44,745 bases of DNA from an uncultured Collinsella sp. (GTDB lineage: Bacteria > Actinomycetota > Coriobacteriia > Coriobacteriales > Coriobacteriaceae): the NCBI GenBank assembly GCA_958346935.1, contig CATVTM010000007.1, positions 1 through 44,745 of the forward strand, given 5' to 3'. The notes under the pieces were generated by a model. That model searched no databases. It saw only the letters and a program-made list of their open reading frames with translations, and was not told where the DNA came from. This document shows positions 1 through 7,888 of the stretch, piece by piece. Position numbers and translations under genes: made by a program. The first letter of the stretch is position 1. Each line of letters opens with the position of its first letter.

Positions 1-186
1 TCGGTCGAGCACCCCAGCCTGCCCGAGCACTATATTGAGTGGATCGCTCTTGAGGCCGAGGGCCGCTTAGAGGTCCATTACCTTGAGCCCGGCATGAAGC
101 CCGCGACGTTTTTTGCCGGCGGTTCCAAGACCGGTACCGTCTATGCCTACTGCAACCTGCACGGGCTGTGGTCCGCGACATTCTAG
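1..186 (+). CDS. Superoxide reductase (desulfoferrodoxin/neelaredoxin), C-terminal part
   Basis: The window opens inside this gene; 61 codons remain before the TAG stop. The fragment carries two hallmarks of the superoxide reductase domain: an HPxxxEHYIEWI segment, whose histidine is an iron ligand, and the C-terminal YCNLHGLW motif, whose Cys and His complete the Fe(His)4Cys centre. The family reduces superoxide to peroxide without making oxygen, a protection typical of anaerobes. The missing N-terminus would show whether a desulforedoxin domain is present. A hairpin terminator follows about 45 bases after the stop. Confidence 0.9.
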   Translation, partial: SVEHPSLPEHYIEWIALEAEGRLEVHYLEPGMKPATFFAGGSKTGTVYAYCNLHGLWSATF

Positions 187-231
187 GAGCGCGCCCCCGC
201 TCGGGGTATCATAGCTAGCATATGCACATGC

Positions 232-266
232 AAGCGCCGACTGCATTATGCGGCCGGCGCTTTTAC
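232..266 (+). terminator. Intrinsic terminator after superoxide reductase
   Basis: An 8-bp stem (AAGCGCCG at 232-239 with CGGCGCTT at 255-262) is followed by a short T run (TTTTAC). It lies between the superoxide reductase stop and the next start, so the two genes are probably separate transcripts. Confidence 0.6.
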
Positions 267-303
267 TACGATTTCGATGGTTTACGACGGAAAGGGCTGA
301 GCC

Positions 304-2289
304 ATGAAGCTCGCGCTTGCACAGATCGATATGCGCCTGGGTGATATTGAGGGCATTTGCGGCCGCATCGAGGACCAAGCTCGTCTGGCCCACGAGCGCG
401 GGGCGCGCGTGCTGTGCGTTCCGGCTCCGCTCTTTATGGGCGCCATGCCCGGGGGCCTGGTGGGCACTGCCGACTTTGAGCACGACATGCTTGCCGGCTT
501 GACTGGTGTCGCCGAGCGTATCCAGGAGCTTGACATGATCTGCATCGTGCCCGCGGCGGTTTCGTTTGAGGGCCAGCCGCTGCTCGACTACATGATGCTC
601 AAGGACGGTCATGTGGTGCCGGCGCGTTCGAGCATTGCCCTGCAGCGTGGTGAGAACAACGACACGCGTTGGGCGCCGCCGGTGTTCGACGTGGACGGCG
701 TGCGCATTGCCGTGATTTTTGACTTGGACCGCGAACTCGAGATGTTGCCGACCGGTGTTGACCTCATTGCGTATTTCCAATTCAACGCGTTTGACATGAC
801 CGACCGCGAGACTGCCGCCATTGCCGCCGTACGCAGCGGCGCCTACCGCAAGATCGCATCCAAGCGCAGCGTGTGGTTTGCCTGCATGGCGCCGGTCGGT
901 GCCTATGACGAGTCGGTGTATACCGGCGGTTCGTTTGTGCTCGACGACTGTGGTCGCGTGGTGGCCCAGGCGCCGTGTTTTGAGGAGAGCCTGCTGGTTC
1001 AGGAGATTCAGCGCGGCGTGATGCTCGATGCCCTGGAAGATCACGAACTGCCCGAGTTCCGTTCCGAGGAGTGGCTGTGGCAGGCGCTGGTGCTCGCCGT
1101 GCGCGACAACGCCCGAGCCCACGGTGCGTCGCGTGCTGTGGTGGCACTCGAGGGCGACTTGCCGTCGTCCCTGCTGGCGGCGCTGGCCGTCGACGCTCTG
1201 GGCCCGCGTAATGTGATTGGCCTGGTGCTGGGGCGCAACCGTATCTTTACGCCGGCGCAGGAAGAGGCCGAGGCTGCCCGCTGTGCCGCCGTCCGCGCCA
1301 TCGCCGAGCGTCTGCACATTCGCACCGTCGAGCGCGATGCACCGGATGCGGCGCGTGTGCTCGATCGCGACGTGTCGGCGGGCGATGCCGAGCGTCTGCG
1401 CTCGCGCACGCTGGGCCTCATGCTGGAGGACACGGCGCTCGAGCTGGGTGCGATGGCGCTGAGCCCGCTGTCCAAAACCGAGTACGCGCTGGCGGCGCCG
1501 GCGCTTTGCGGCGGCTACCAGGGCGATTACGCGCCCTTTGGCGATGTGTACCTGTCGACGCTTGAGTTTGTGGCGCGTGTGCGCAACCGCACGTCTGCCG
1601 TGGTGCCCCAAGAGCTCGTGACGCTCAACGCGGTGGAAGATTGTATGGAGCGAGTGCTGGCGCAGGCGCTCTCGACACTCGACGGTCCGGTCGATATGCT
1701 CGACCGCGCGGCACAGCTGCTCGGCGGGCTTGAACCGGGTGAGGTCGATGGCGCGCTCGAGGCGCACGTGGACCGCAATCGATCTTTCGACGACATCCCG
1801 ATGGTCGCTGGCAAGCCTGAGGCCTGCTCGCTGCTGCTGATGCTCGTTCGACAGGGTGAGGCTGCCCGCCGCATGTTGCCGACGGCGCCGATCGTCTCGG
1901 CCCGTTCGTTTGCCGAGCGTGCCTGGCCGTATATGCTCGCGTGGTCCGATCTGGGGCTCAACGGCAAGGAGCGTATGACGGTCGATTCGCTGGCGCGCGC
2001 CGAGGTGCGCCGTTTTGCTGACGAGGATACGAGCGAGCGCATGCGCGGTGAGATGATGGGCATTTTGGGTGAGCTGCTGGGTATTTCGCCCGAGCAGATG
2101 GAGGAGCTGCGCTCCGAGGACGGCCAGCGCCGCCTGCACGAGGGCATGAAGAAGTTTGAGGGCGAGGTCCAGGACGCCATCGATAAGATGATGGGCGGCC
2201 AGGGTGGCCCGCAGGGTGGACCCCAGGGCACGCCGATGCCGCATCCGCCGGTGGATCCCCGTCAGTTTCCTTTTTTCTCGCAGAACTAA
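304..2289 (+). CDS. NadE-like protein (nitrilase + NAD synthetase fold) lacking both catalytic centres
   Basis: 661 residues with the layout of glutamine-dependent NAD+ synthetase: an N-terminal CN-hydrolase (amidase) domain at about 1-265, an NAD-synthase domain at about 265-560, and an unusual tail ending in a Gly/Pro/Gln-rich stretch. The NadE fold is supported by LLAALAVDALGPRNVIGL after the P-loop position and by the SKTE...GDYAPFGDVY segment that matches the NadE GNKSE...GDxxPIGDxY region. The key residues are missing. The nitrilase Glu position reads VPAPLF (about residue 41), the Lys region reads ARSSIAL, and the nucleophile Cys position reads VIFDLD (about 139). The SGGxDS ATP-binding loop is EGDLPS (283-288). 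It is full length and free of frameshifts, so it is probably a maintained pseudoenzyme rather than a working NadE. The ATG start lies just after a GAAAGGGCTGA ribosome binding site. Confidence 0.8.
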   Translation: MKLALAQIDMRLGDIEGICGRIEDQARLAHERGARVLCVPAPLFMGAMPGGLVGTADFEHDMLAGLTGVAERIQELDMICIVPAAVSFEGQPLLDYMMLKDGHVVPARSSIALQRGENNDTRWAPPVFDVDGVRIAVIFDLDRELEMLPTGVDLIAYFQFNAFDMTDRETAAIAAVRSGAYRKIASKRSVWFACMAPVGAYDESVYTGGSFVLDDCGRVVAQAPCFEESLLVQEIQRGVMLDALEDHELPEFRSEEWLWQALVLAVRDNARAHGASRAVVALEGDLPSSLLAALAVDALGPRNVIGLVLGRNRIFTPAQEEAEAARCAAVRAIAERLHIRTVERDAPDAARVLDRDVSAGDAERLRSRTLGLMLEDTALELGAMALSPLSKTEYALAAPALCGGYQGDYAPFGDVYLSTLEFVARVRNRTSAVVPQELVTLNAVEDCMERVLAQALSTLDGPVDMLDRAAQLLGGLEPGEVDGALEAHVDRNRSFDDIPMVAGKPEACSLLLMLVRQGEAARRMLPTAPIVSARSFAERAWPYMLAWSDLGLNGKERMTVDSLARAEVRRFADEDTSERMRGEMMGILGELLGISPEQMEELRSEDGQRRLHEGMKKFEGEVQDAIDKMMGGQGGPQGGPQGTPMPHPPVDPRQFPFFSQN

Positions 2290-2426
2290 CTATGGGATAG
2301 GATTCGCTTCCAACCCCGACACTTCAACTAAGCATCTTGGCCCCGTTGTGTTATTCTAGAACAGACGTTCGTGAATGATGCGCGGGGCCTTGTCTTGCGC
2401 TGCGCTTGTGGCGAGGGGAGGTTGGC

Positions 2427-2948
2427 TTGGTTATCTTGGGTATCGACCCCGGTTTGGCTCATACGGGTTGGGGGATTATCGAGGAGCGGCGTGGCGAGGT
2501 TCGCTGCCGTGCCTATGGCTGCATCGAGACCAGTGCCGGAAGTCCGCTCGCGGTGCGCCTGTCGCATATCGCCCGCGACCTCAAGGGCGTCGTGGAGCGT
2601 TATCGACCCGATACCGCTGCCATCGAGAGCATTTACTTTGGCGCCAACGTTCGCTCGGCCATCCCTACGGCGCATGCCCGCGGCGCTGCACTCGTGGCTC
2701 TTTCGGAATGCGCGCTCGAGATCGGCGAGTACACGCCTATGCAGATTAAGCAGGCTGTGGTGGGTACCGGTGCCGCAGATAAGCGGCAGGTCGCCTACAT
2801 GGTGCGCACGCTCACGCAGCTCGATCACGACCCGCATCCCGACCATGCCGCCGATGCCCTGGCCTGCGCCATCTGCCACGTTAACCTCAGCCGCACCCGG
2901 GCGCTTACCGGCGGCGAGTTCTATCAACAGAGAGGAACCGGATACTGA
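2427..2948 (+). CDS. ruvC: Holliday junction resolvase RuvC
   Basis: 173-residue crossover-junction endonuclease, which cuts Holliday junctions brought by RuvAB during recombinational repair. The N-terminal VILGIDPGLAHTGWGII carries the first catalytic Asp. AIESIYFGANVRSA carries the catalytic Glu, and DHDPHPDHAADALACAICH has the C-terminal acidic/His cluster. I chose the TTG at 2427 because an AGGGGAGG ribosome binding site ends five bases before it and the protein then begins where RuvC proteins normally do. An upstream in-frame TTG at 2406 has no such site. It is the first gene of ruvCAB and its stop overlaps the ruvA start by one base. Confidence 0.96.
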   Translation: MVILGIDPGLAHTGWGIIEERRGEVRCRAYGCIETSAGSPLAVRLSHIARDLKGVVERYRPDTAAIESIYFGANVRSAIPTAHARGAALVALSECALEIGEYTPMQIKQAVVGTGAADKRQVAYMVRTLTQLDHDPHPDHAADALACAICHVNLSRTRALTGGEFYQQRGTGY

Positions 2949-3568
2949 TGATTTCCCAGCTCCACGGAACGCTTGTCGAGGCCACGATGAGCTCTGCTGT
3001 CGTCGATGTGTCGGGCGTTGGCTTTGAGCTCGGCATCTCGGGCAGTACTGCGGCCACGTTGCCGACGCCCGGCGGCGAGGTCCGCCTCTACACGCGTATG
3101 CAGGTGCGCGAGGACGCCATGACACTTTTCGGTTTTTCCTCTAAGGATGAGCGCACGATGTTCGATCGGCTCGTGTCTGTCTCGGGCGTTGGTCCGCGCT
3201 TGGCGCTCGCCGTGCTTTCCACCTATACCGTGGGGCAATTGTATTCGCTGGTGATGGCCGAGGACGACAAGGGCATGGCCAAGGTGCCCGGTGTGGGCAA
3301 AAAGACGGCTCAGCGTCTGATCCTGGAGCTCAAGAGTACCTTTGCCAAGGACAAGGGCTTTGTGCCGGTCGACGTGGTTCCCGGACAGGTTGCGATGCCC
3401 GTGCCCGCTGCCGCTCCCTCGGCGATCGATGATGCCTGCGCGGCGCTCCTTTCCATGGGCTTTAGCCCGCAGGAGACCGATGTTGCCCTGAGCGGGTATG
3501 ATGGGCAGAATATGCGTGTCGAGGATCTGCTCGGCGCGGCGCTTAAGCGACTTGGAATGGATGCGTGA
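2948..3568 (+). CDS. ruvA: Holliday junction branch migration protein RuvA
   Basis: 206-residue RuvA, which tetramerises on the four-way junction and loads RuvB. The N-terminal OB-fold begins MISQLHGTLVEA. Helix-hairpin-helix motifs follow (VSGVGPRLALAVLS and VPGVGKKTAQRLILELK). A flexible linker leads to the C-terminal RuvB-binding domain (about 155-206), with the ALLSMGFSPQETDVAL signature. The ATG overlaps the ruvC TGA (ATGA-type arrangement), and its own end overlaps the ruvB start region, so ruvC, ruvA and ruvB are translationally linked. Confidence 0.97.
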   Translation: MISQLHGTLVEATMSSAVVDVSGVGFELGISGSTAATLPTPGGEVRLYTRMQVREDAMTLFGFSSKDERTMFDRLVSVSGVGPRLALAVLSTYTVGQLYSLVMAEDDKGMAKVPGVGKKTAQRLILELKSTFAKDKGFVPVDVVPGQVAMPVPAAAPSAIDDACAALLSMGFSPQETDVALSGYDGQNMRVEDLLGAALKRLGMDA

Positions 3569-4635
3569 TGTGGGAAGCCGATGACTCTCAGGACCTGTGG
3601 GCGACGCCCGGCAACTCGCCGGCGGCATCCATGGCGCATGGCGAGCGCATGGTGGGCTCGGAGCTGACGCCCGAGGACCTCGATGTCGACCGTACCCTGC
3701 GCCCCCAGCGCCTGGACGATTACTGCGGCCAGGAGCATATCAAGCAGAGCCTGCGCGTGTTGATCGAAGCGGCGCAGAGCCGTGGCGAGACGCTCGACCA
3801 CGTGATCTTCTCGGGCCCTCCGGGTCTGGGCAAGACCACGCTGGCTACGGTTATCGCCAACGAGCTGGGCGCTCAGATCAAGACCACGAGTGGCCCTGCC
3901 ATCGCGCGCACCGGCGACCTGGCAGCCATCCTTACTAACTTGCAGCCGGGTGATGTGCTGTTTATCGACGAGATCCACCGCCTCAACCGTTCGGTCGAGG
4001 AAGTCCTGTACCCCGCGATGGAGGACTTTGCCCTCGATATCGTGATTGGCAAGGGTCCGGCGGCGCGCTCGATTCGCCTGGATATTCCCAAGTTTACGCT
4101 GGTAGCGGCAACGACCCGCTCAGGCATGTTGACCGGCCCGTTGCGCGACCGCTTTGGCATTTCATATCGCCTGGATTACTACACGGTCGAGGAGCTCGCG
4201 CAGATTGTGACGCGCTCGGCGACTATCCTGGGCGTGACGATCGACCATCCCAGTGCACTCGAGATCGGCTCGCGTTCGCGCGGTACGCCACGTCTTGCCA
4301 ACCGCCTGCTCAAGCGCGTGCGCGATTACGCACAGGTGCGCGGCAACGGTCCCATCGAGCTCGATATCTGTCGCCAGGCGCTCGAGTTCTTCGAGATCGA
4401 TGAGCTCGGTCTGGACTGGATGGATATTCGCATTTTGGAGACGCTCGCTAAGACGTTCTCCGGTCGTGCCGTGGGACTTACGACCCTTGCCAGCGCGGTG
4501 GGCGAGGACCCGGGCACGCTCGAGGATGTCTATGAGCCCTATCTGCTGCAGTGCGGGTTGATGATTCGTACGCCGCAGGGCCGTCAGGCAACCCTTCGCA
4601 CCTTTGAGCACCTGGGGATTGAACCTACCGTTTAG
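3568..4635 (+). CDS. ruvB: Holliday junction branch migration helicase RuvB
   Basis: 355-residue AAA+ motor that pumps DNA through the RuvA-junction complex. Visible features are the RPQRLDDYCGQ entry motif, Walker A GPPGLGKTT, Walker B LFIDEIHRL, sensor 1 AATTRSGML and a C-terminal winged-helix domain (DLDWMD-like segment and GRQATLRTFEHLGI). The ATG at 3568 overlaps the end of ruvA; a GTG three bases upstream would add one residue. The N-terminus is slightly extended by a low-complexity segment before the conserved core. It is last in the operon; the stop at 4635 is followed by about 140 bases before fhs. Confidence 0.97.
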   Translation: MWEADDSQDLWATPGNSPAASMAHGERMVGSELTPEDLDVDRTLRPQRLDDYCGQEHIKQSLRVLIEAAQSRGETLDHVIFSGPPGLGKTTLATVIANELGAQIKTTSGPAIARTGDLAAILTNLQPGDVLFIDEIHRLNRSVEEVLYPAMEDFALDIVIGKGPAARSIRLDIPKFTLVAATTRSGMLTGPLRDRFGISYRLDYYTVEELAQIVTRSATILGVTIDHPSALEIGSRSRGTPRLANRLLKRVRDYAQVRGNGPIELDICRQALEFFEIDELGLDWMDIRILETLAKTFSGRAVGLTTLASAVGEDPGTLEDVYEPYLLQCGLMIRTPQGRQATLRTFEHLGIEPTV

Positions 4636-4779
4636 GGCGCTTTGTTTTGGCGGGCTGTTGGGCTATCGCTGGGCATCGGGTAAACATATCGCCGTTCATC
4701 GGTTATGGGTGTTTTACTATTGCGCGCCCGTGCTATGCTGAATTGGTCTTTTTCTCATTCGGTAACGAAAGGACCGCCC

Positions 4780-6447
4780 ATGCCTACTGACATCGAAATC
4801 GCACGTTCTGTCACGCCGCTGCCTATTACCGAGGTGGCCAAGAACGCCGGCGTCGACGTTAAGCACCTTATTCCGTACGGCTTCGACAAGGCTAAGGTCG
4901 ACTATTCACTGCTCAACGAGCCGACTGACCACCAGGCCAAGCTCGTCCTCGTGACTGCTATCAACCCAACGCCTGCGGGCGAGGGTAAGACCACCACGAC
5001 CATCGGTCTGGCCGATGGCTTGCGCCGACGCGGCGTCAAGAGTGCCGTGGCCCTGCGCGAGCCTTCGCTCGGCCCCGTCTTTGGCGTTAAGGGCGGCGCT
5101 GCCGGCGGCGGCTGGGCTCAGGTCATCCCCATGGAGGATATCAACCTGCACTTTACCGGCGACTTCCATGCCATCGGTGCTGCCAACAACCTGCTGGCCG
5201 CCATGCTTGATAACCACATCCAGCAGGGCAATCAACTCGGTATTGACGTTAAACGCATCACTTGGAAGCGCGTCGTCGATATGAACGACCGTCAGCTGCG
5301 CCACGTCATCGACGGTATTGGCGGTAAGGCCCAGGGCGTGCCGCGCGAGGACGGCTTCGATATCACCGTCGCCTCCGAGGTCATGGCAATCCTGTGCCTG
5401 TCTACGAGCATTAACGACCTCAAGGAGCGCCTGGGCGAGATCGTCGTCGGCTACAGCTTTGCCGGCGAGCCCGTCCGTGCCCGCGACCTTAAGGCCCAGG
5501 GTGCCATGGCTGCGTTGCTTAAGGACGCGCTCAAGCCCAACTTGGTGCAAACGCTCGAGGGCACGCCCGCGTTTGTCCACGGCGGCCCCTTCGCCAACAT
5601 TGCCCACGGCTGCAACTCTATCATGGCCACGCGTATGGCGATGCGCTTTGGCGATGTCGCCATTACCGAGGCCGGCTTCGGTGCCGATCTGGGTGCTGAG
5701 AAGTTCCTCGACATCAAGTGCCGCATGACGGGCGTTCGCCCCAGCGCCGTCGTGGTCGTCGCGACCGCTCGCGCGCTGAAGTACAACGGTGGCGTCGCCA
5801 AGGCTGACCTCAACGAGGAGAACCTCGAGGCGCTCAAGGCCGGCATGCCCAACCTGCTGCGTCACGTCGACAACATCCAGAACGTTTATGGTCTGCCCTG
5901 CGTGGTCGCCATCAACCGCTTCCCGACGGACACCGAGGCTGAGCTTGCGCTCATCGAGTCCGAGTGCCAGAAGCTCGGCGTCAACGTTAAGCTTTCCGAG
6001 GTCTGGGCCAAGGGCGGCGAGGGCGCGCTCGAGCTGGCCGATGAGGTCATGCGTCTGATTGAGCAGCCGAGCGAGCTCAAGTTTGCCTACGAGGACGGCG
6101 CCGATGTGGCTGACGCCCTCGAGGCCGTCGCCACCAAGGTTTACCGCGCCGACGGCGTCGACTTTACGCCGGCTGCCAAGCGTCAGCTTGCCGAGCTGCG
6201 CGAGAACGGCTTTGGCAACCTGCCGGTGTGCATCGCCAAGACGCAGTACAGCTTTAGCGACAACGCCAAGGCCCTGGGCGCTCCCGAGAACTTCCGCATC
6301 ACGGTGCGCGAGCTCAAGGTTTCCGCCGGTGCCCACTTTGTGGTCGCACTGACTGGCAGTGTTCTGACCATGCCGGGCCTGCCCAAGGTCCCCGCGGCTG
6401 AGAACATCGACGTCGACAACGACGGCAACATCACCGGCCTGTTCTAA
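4780..6447 (+). CDS. fhs: Formate-tetrahydrofolate ligase (10-formyl-THF synthetase)
   Basis: 555-residue enzyme that activates formate with ATP and tetrahydrofolate to 10-formyl-THF, the entry step of one-carbon metabolism. The ATP-binding loop TPAGEGKTTTTIGL lies near residues 69-82. The conserved segments REPSLGPVFGVKGGAAGGG and FTGDFHAIGAANNLLAA follow, and the C-terminus ends in TGSVLTMPGLPKVPAAENID, as in other Fhs proteins. I chose ATG 4780 because it gives the standard N-terminus, has GAAAGGA upstream, and fits the family length. The in-frame start at 4705 would add 25 atypical residues. A possible promoter (TATGCT near 4734) lies upstream. Its pathway partners fchA and folD are about 12 kb downstream. 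Confidence 0.97.
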   Translation: MPTDIEIARSVTPLPITEVAKNAGVDVKHLIPYGFDKAKVDYSLLNEPTDHQAKLVLVTAINPTPAGEGKTTTTIGLADGLRRRGVKSAVALREPSLGPVFGVKGGAAGGGWAQVIPMEDINLHFTGDFHAIGAANNLLAAMLDNHIQQGNQLGIDVKRITWKRVVDMNDRQLRHVIDGIGGKAQGVPREDGFDITVASEVMAILCLSTSINDLKERLGEIVVGYSFAGEPVRARDLKAQGAMAALLKDALKPNLVQTLEGTPAFVHGGPFANIAHGCNSIMATRMAMRFGDVAITEAGFGADLGAEKFLDIKCRMTGVRPSAVVVVATARALKYNGGVAKADLNEENLEALKAGMPNLLRHVDNIQNVYGLPCVVAINRFPTDTEAELALIESECQKLGVNVKLSEVWAKGGEGALELADEVMRLIEQPSELKFAYEDGADVADALEAVATKVYRADGVDFTPAAKRQLAELRENGFGNLPVCIAKTQYSFSDNAKALGAPENFRITVRELKVSAGAHFVVALTGSVLTMPGLPKVPAAENIDVDNDGNITGLF

Positions 6448-6472
6448 GCCTGTTGCCCCTAGCTGCCTGCCC

Positions 6473-6512
6473 GCCCCGCCGTGCCCCCAAGGCCCGGCGG
6501 GGCTTTTGTTTT
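6473..6512 (+). terminator. Intrinsic terminator after fhs
   Basis: A perfect 9-bp GC stem (GCCCCGCCG at 6473-6481 with CGGCGGGGC at 6495-6503) is followed by TTTTGTTTT. It ends exactly where the convergent small gene on the minus strand ends. Confidence 0.9.
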
Positions 6513-6749
6513 CTAGCCGCGCTGGAGGCCGAAGAGTTTGGCGTTGCGCTCGGCGACCATCATGTTGATATCGGCGATTTCCATCTCGCCGTCAATGTAG
6601 GGCTGGTAGGTGCCATATGGATCGCCGGCTCCCAAGCTGCAGCTTCCGCAGTTATCGCAGCTGCCGTTGCCGCAGCCGGCGAGTGCCAGCTTGATGATTT
6701 CCTCGCGCTCGGCACGCGTCGTGTCTTTGATGAGCTTGCTTTTTGCCAT
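6513..6749 (-). CDS. Small cysteine-rich protein (CGNGSCDNCGSC), function unknown
   Basis: 78 residues starting MAKSKLIKDTT. After a charged N-terminal helix comes a compact cysteine cluster, CGNGSCDNCGSC (near residues 26-37), spaced to bind zinc or an iron-sulfur centre. An acidic C-terminal helix follows (MEIADINMMVAERNAKLFGL). I chose ATG at 6749 because GAGGAA precedes it; the longer in-frame version has no site and looks unlike protein. It is monocistronic, convergent with fhs and divergent from the PASTA-like gene. I do not recognise the family. Confidence 0.75.
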   Translation of the reverse strand: MAKSKLIKDTTRAEREEIIKLALAGCGNGSCDNCGSCSLGAGDPYGTYQPYIDGEMEIADINMMVAERNAKLFGLQRG

Positions 6750-6886
6750 GACGTTCCTCGATTCGCTTGTTGCCACCTGTCGCGCATGTCTTGTAGATAC
6801 CGACGGGCTTTGCCCATCATAGGCTTTTGCGCGGGTAGAATGCATGGATAACTTGATGCTTACAGGCGACGGAAAGGAATCGTTGC

Positions 6887-7876
6887 ATGGATCAGGACAA
6901 GACAACCGTGATGGGCGGCTACGGTTCCGCGCAGGCTGGCGATAGCGCCGATGCGACCCGCGTTGTTCCCAACCCCGGTTATACCGACCCCGCCGCGACG
7001 CAGCCTTCTGCCGAGCCCACCCGGGTTATGGGCTATGGCGACACGGCGCAGGATTCTTACGCTGCATCTTCGCAAGGCCCCTATGGCAACGCAGCTCCGG
7101 ACCCGCTTGATTACGCGCCGCAGGATTCTTATGCCGCCTCGACGCCGAATCCCTATGATGACCTGCCACAGAATCCCATTCCGCAGCCTCAGCAGACGAC
7201 GTATATGCCTCGCACGGCGCAGCCTCGCTACGAGTCGCGGGAGCCGTATCGCGAGTACCCCAAGTCGATTCCGCAATATGGCGAGGACGAGGAGAAGAAG
7301 CCGTCGCGTTCGTCGAGCGTGATCAAGAAGATCCTCATCGTGCTGGCGATTTTCTTTGCGCTGTCGGTTGTGTTTGCCATCGTGTCGGGCATGCTCAACA
7401 AGCGAGGGAGTTCAACGGCCGATACCGCTGCCGAGCAAATCGAGTCCGCCTCGTCTAGCACCGTCGATCTGAGCGATATCCCGGGGCAGTACTGGTCCAA
7501 CGCCAAGAAACTTCTCAAGTCGCGCGGCGCCAATCTTTCGAATGCCGTGGTCCTGACTGATGATGGCTCAACGCCCGTCATCGATGCCAACTGGGTCGTT
7601 ACTTCTGCTTACTATAACGACAGCGGCAACCTCGAAATTCAACTCACGCACAAGAATAGCTCGGGCAACTCGCCCGACGGCCAAAGCGGTACCGACAGCT
7701 CGAGTTCCAATACGCTGGAGGACTTGAGCAACAAGGCACAGGAGTTGGGAGACAAGGCGCAAGAGCTGGGCGATACGGCACAAAACCTGGGCGACACCGC
7801 GCAGAACTTGGGCGACATGGCGACGGGTGCCTGGAATGCACTGCAAAACGGCATCTCGGGCGCGCAGGGAAACTAG
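6887..7876 (+). CDS. Single-pass membrane protein with PASTA-like extracellular domain
   Basis: 329 residues. The first ~140 are disordered, rich in Tyr, Pro, Gln and Asp, with three related Thr-x-Val sites (DKTTVMGGYG, DATRVVP, EPTRVMGYG). A basic patch leads to one membrane segment (ILIVLAIFFALSVVFAIVSGM, about 147-167). The outer part has a PASTA-like region (IPGQYWSNAKKLLKSRGANL, about 205-224, continuing to about 264), then a Ser/Gly linker and a helical repeat of L-G-D-x-A-Q units (about 278-312). PASTA domains are known to bind peptidoglycan fragments in Ser/Thr kinases; here there is no kinase domain. The cytosolic Thr sites resemble kinase/FHA targets, which is inference. ATG follows GGAAAGGAA. 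Confidence 0.75.
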   Translation: MDQDKTTVMGGYGSAQAGDSADATRVVPNPGYTDPAATQPSAEPTRVMGYGDTAQDSYAASSQGPYGNAAPDPLDYAPQDSYAASTPNPYDDLPQNPIPQPQQTTYMPRTAQPRYESREPYREYPKSIPQYGEDEEKKPSRSSSVIKKILIVLAIFFALSVVFAIVSGMLNKRGSSTADTAAEQIESASSSTVDLSDIPGQYWSNAKKLLKSRGANLSNAVVLTDDGSTPVIDANWVVTSAYYNDSGNLEIQLTHKNSSGNSPDGQSGTDSSSSNTLEDLSNKAQELGDKAQELGDTAQNLGDTAQNLGDMATGAWNALQNGISGAQGN

Positions 7877-7888
7877 CTGTTAAGCGGG

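Noticed and set aside
67..2244. 725-codon open frame on the minus strand opposite the NadE-like gene
   Set aside because: Arg/His/Gln-rich translation without domains, opposite a protein with a recognisable fold.
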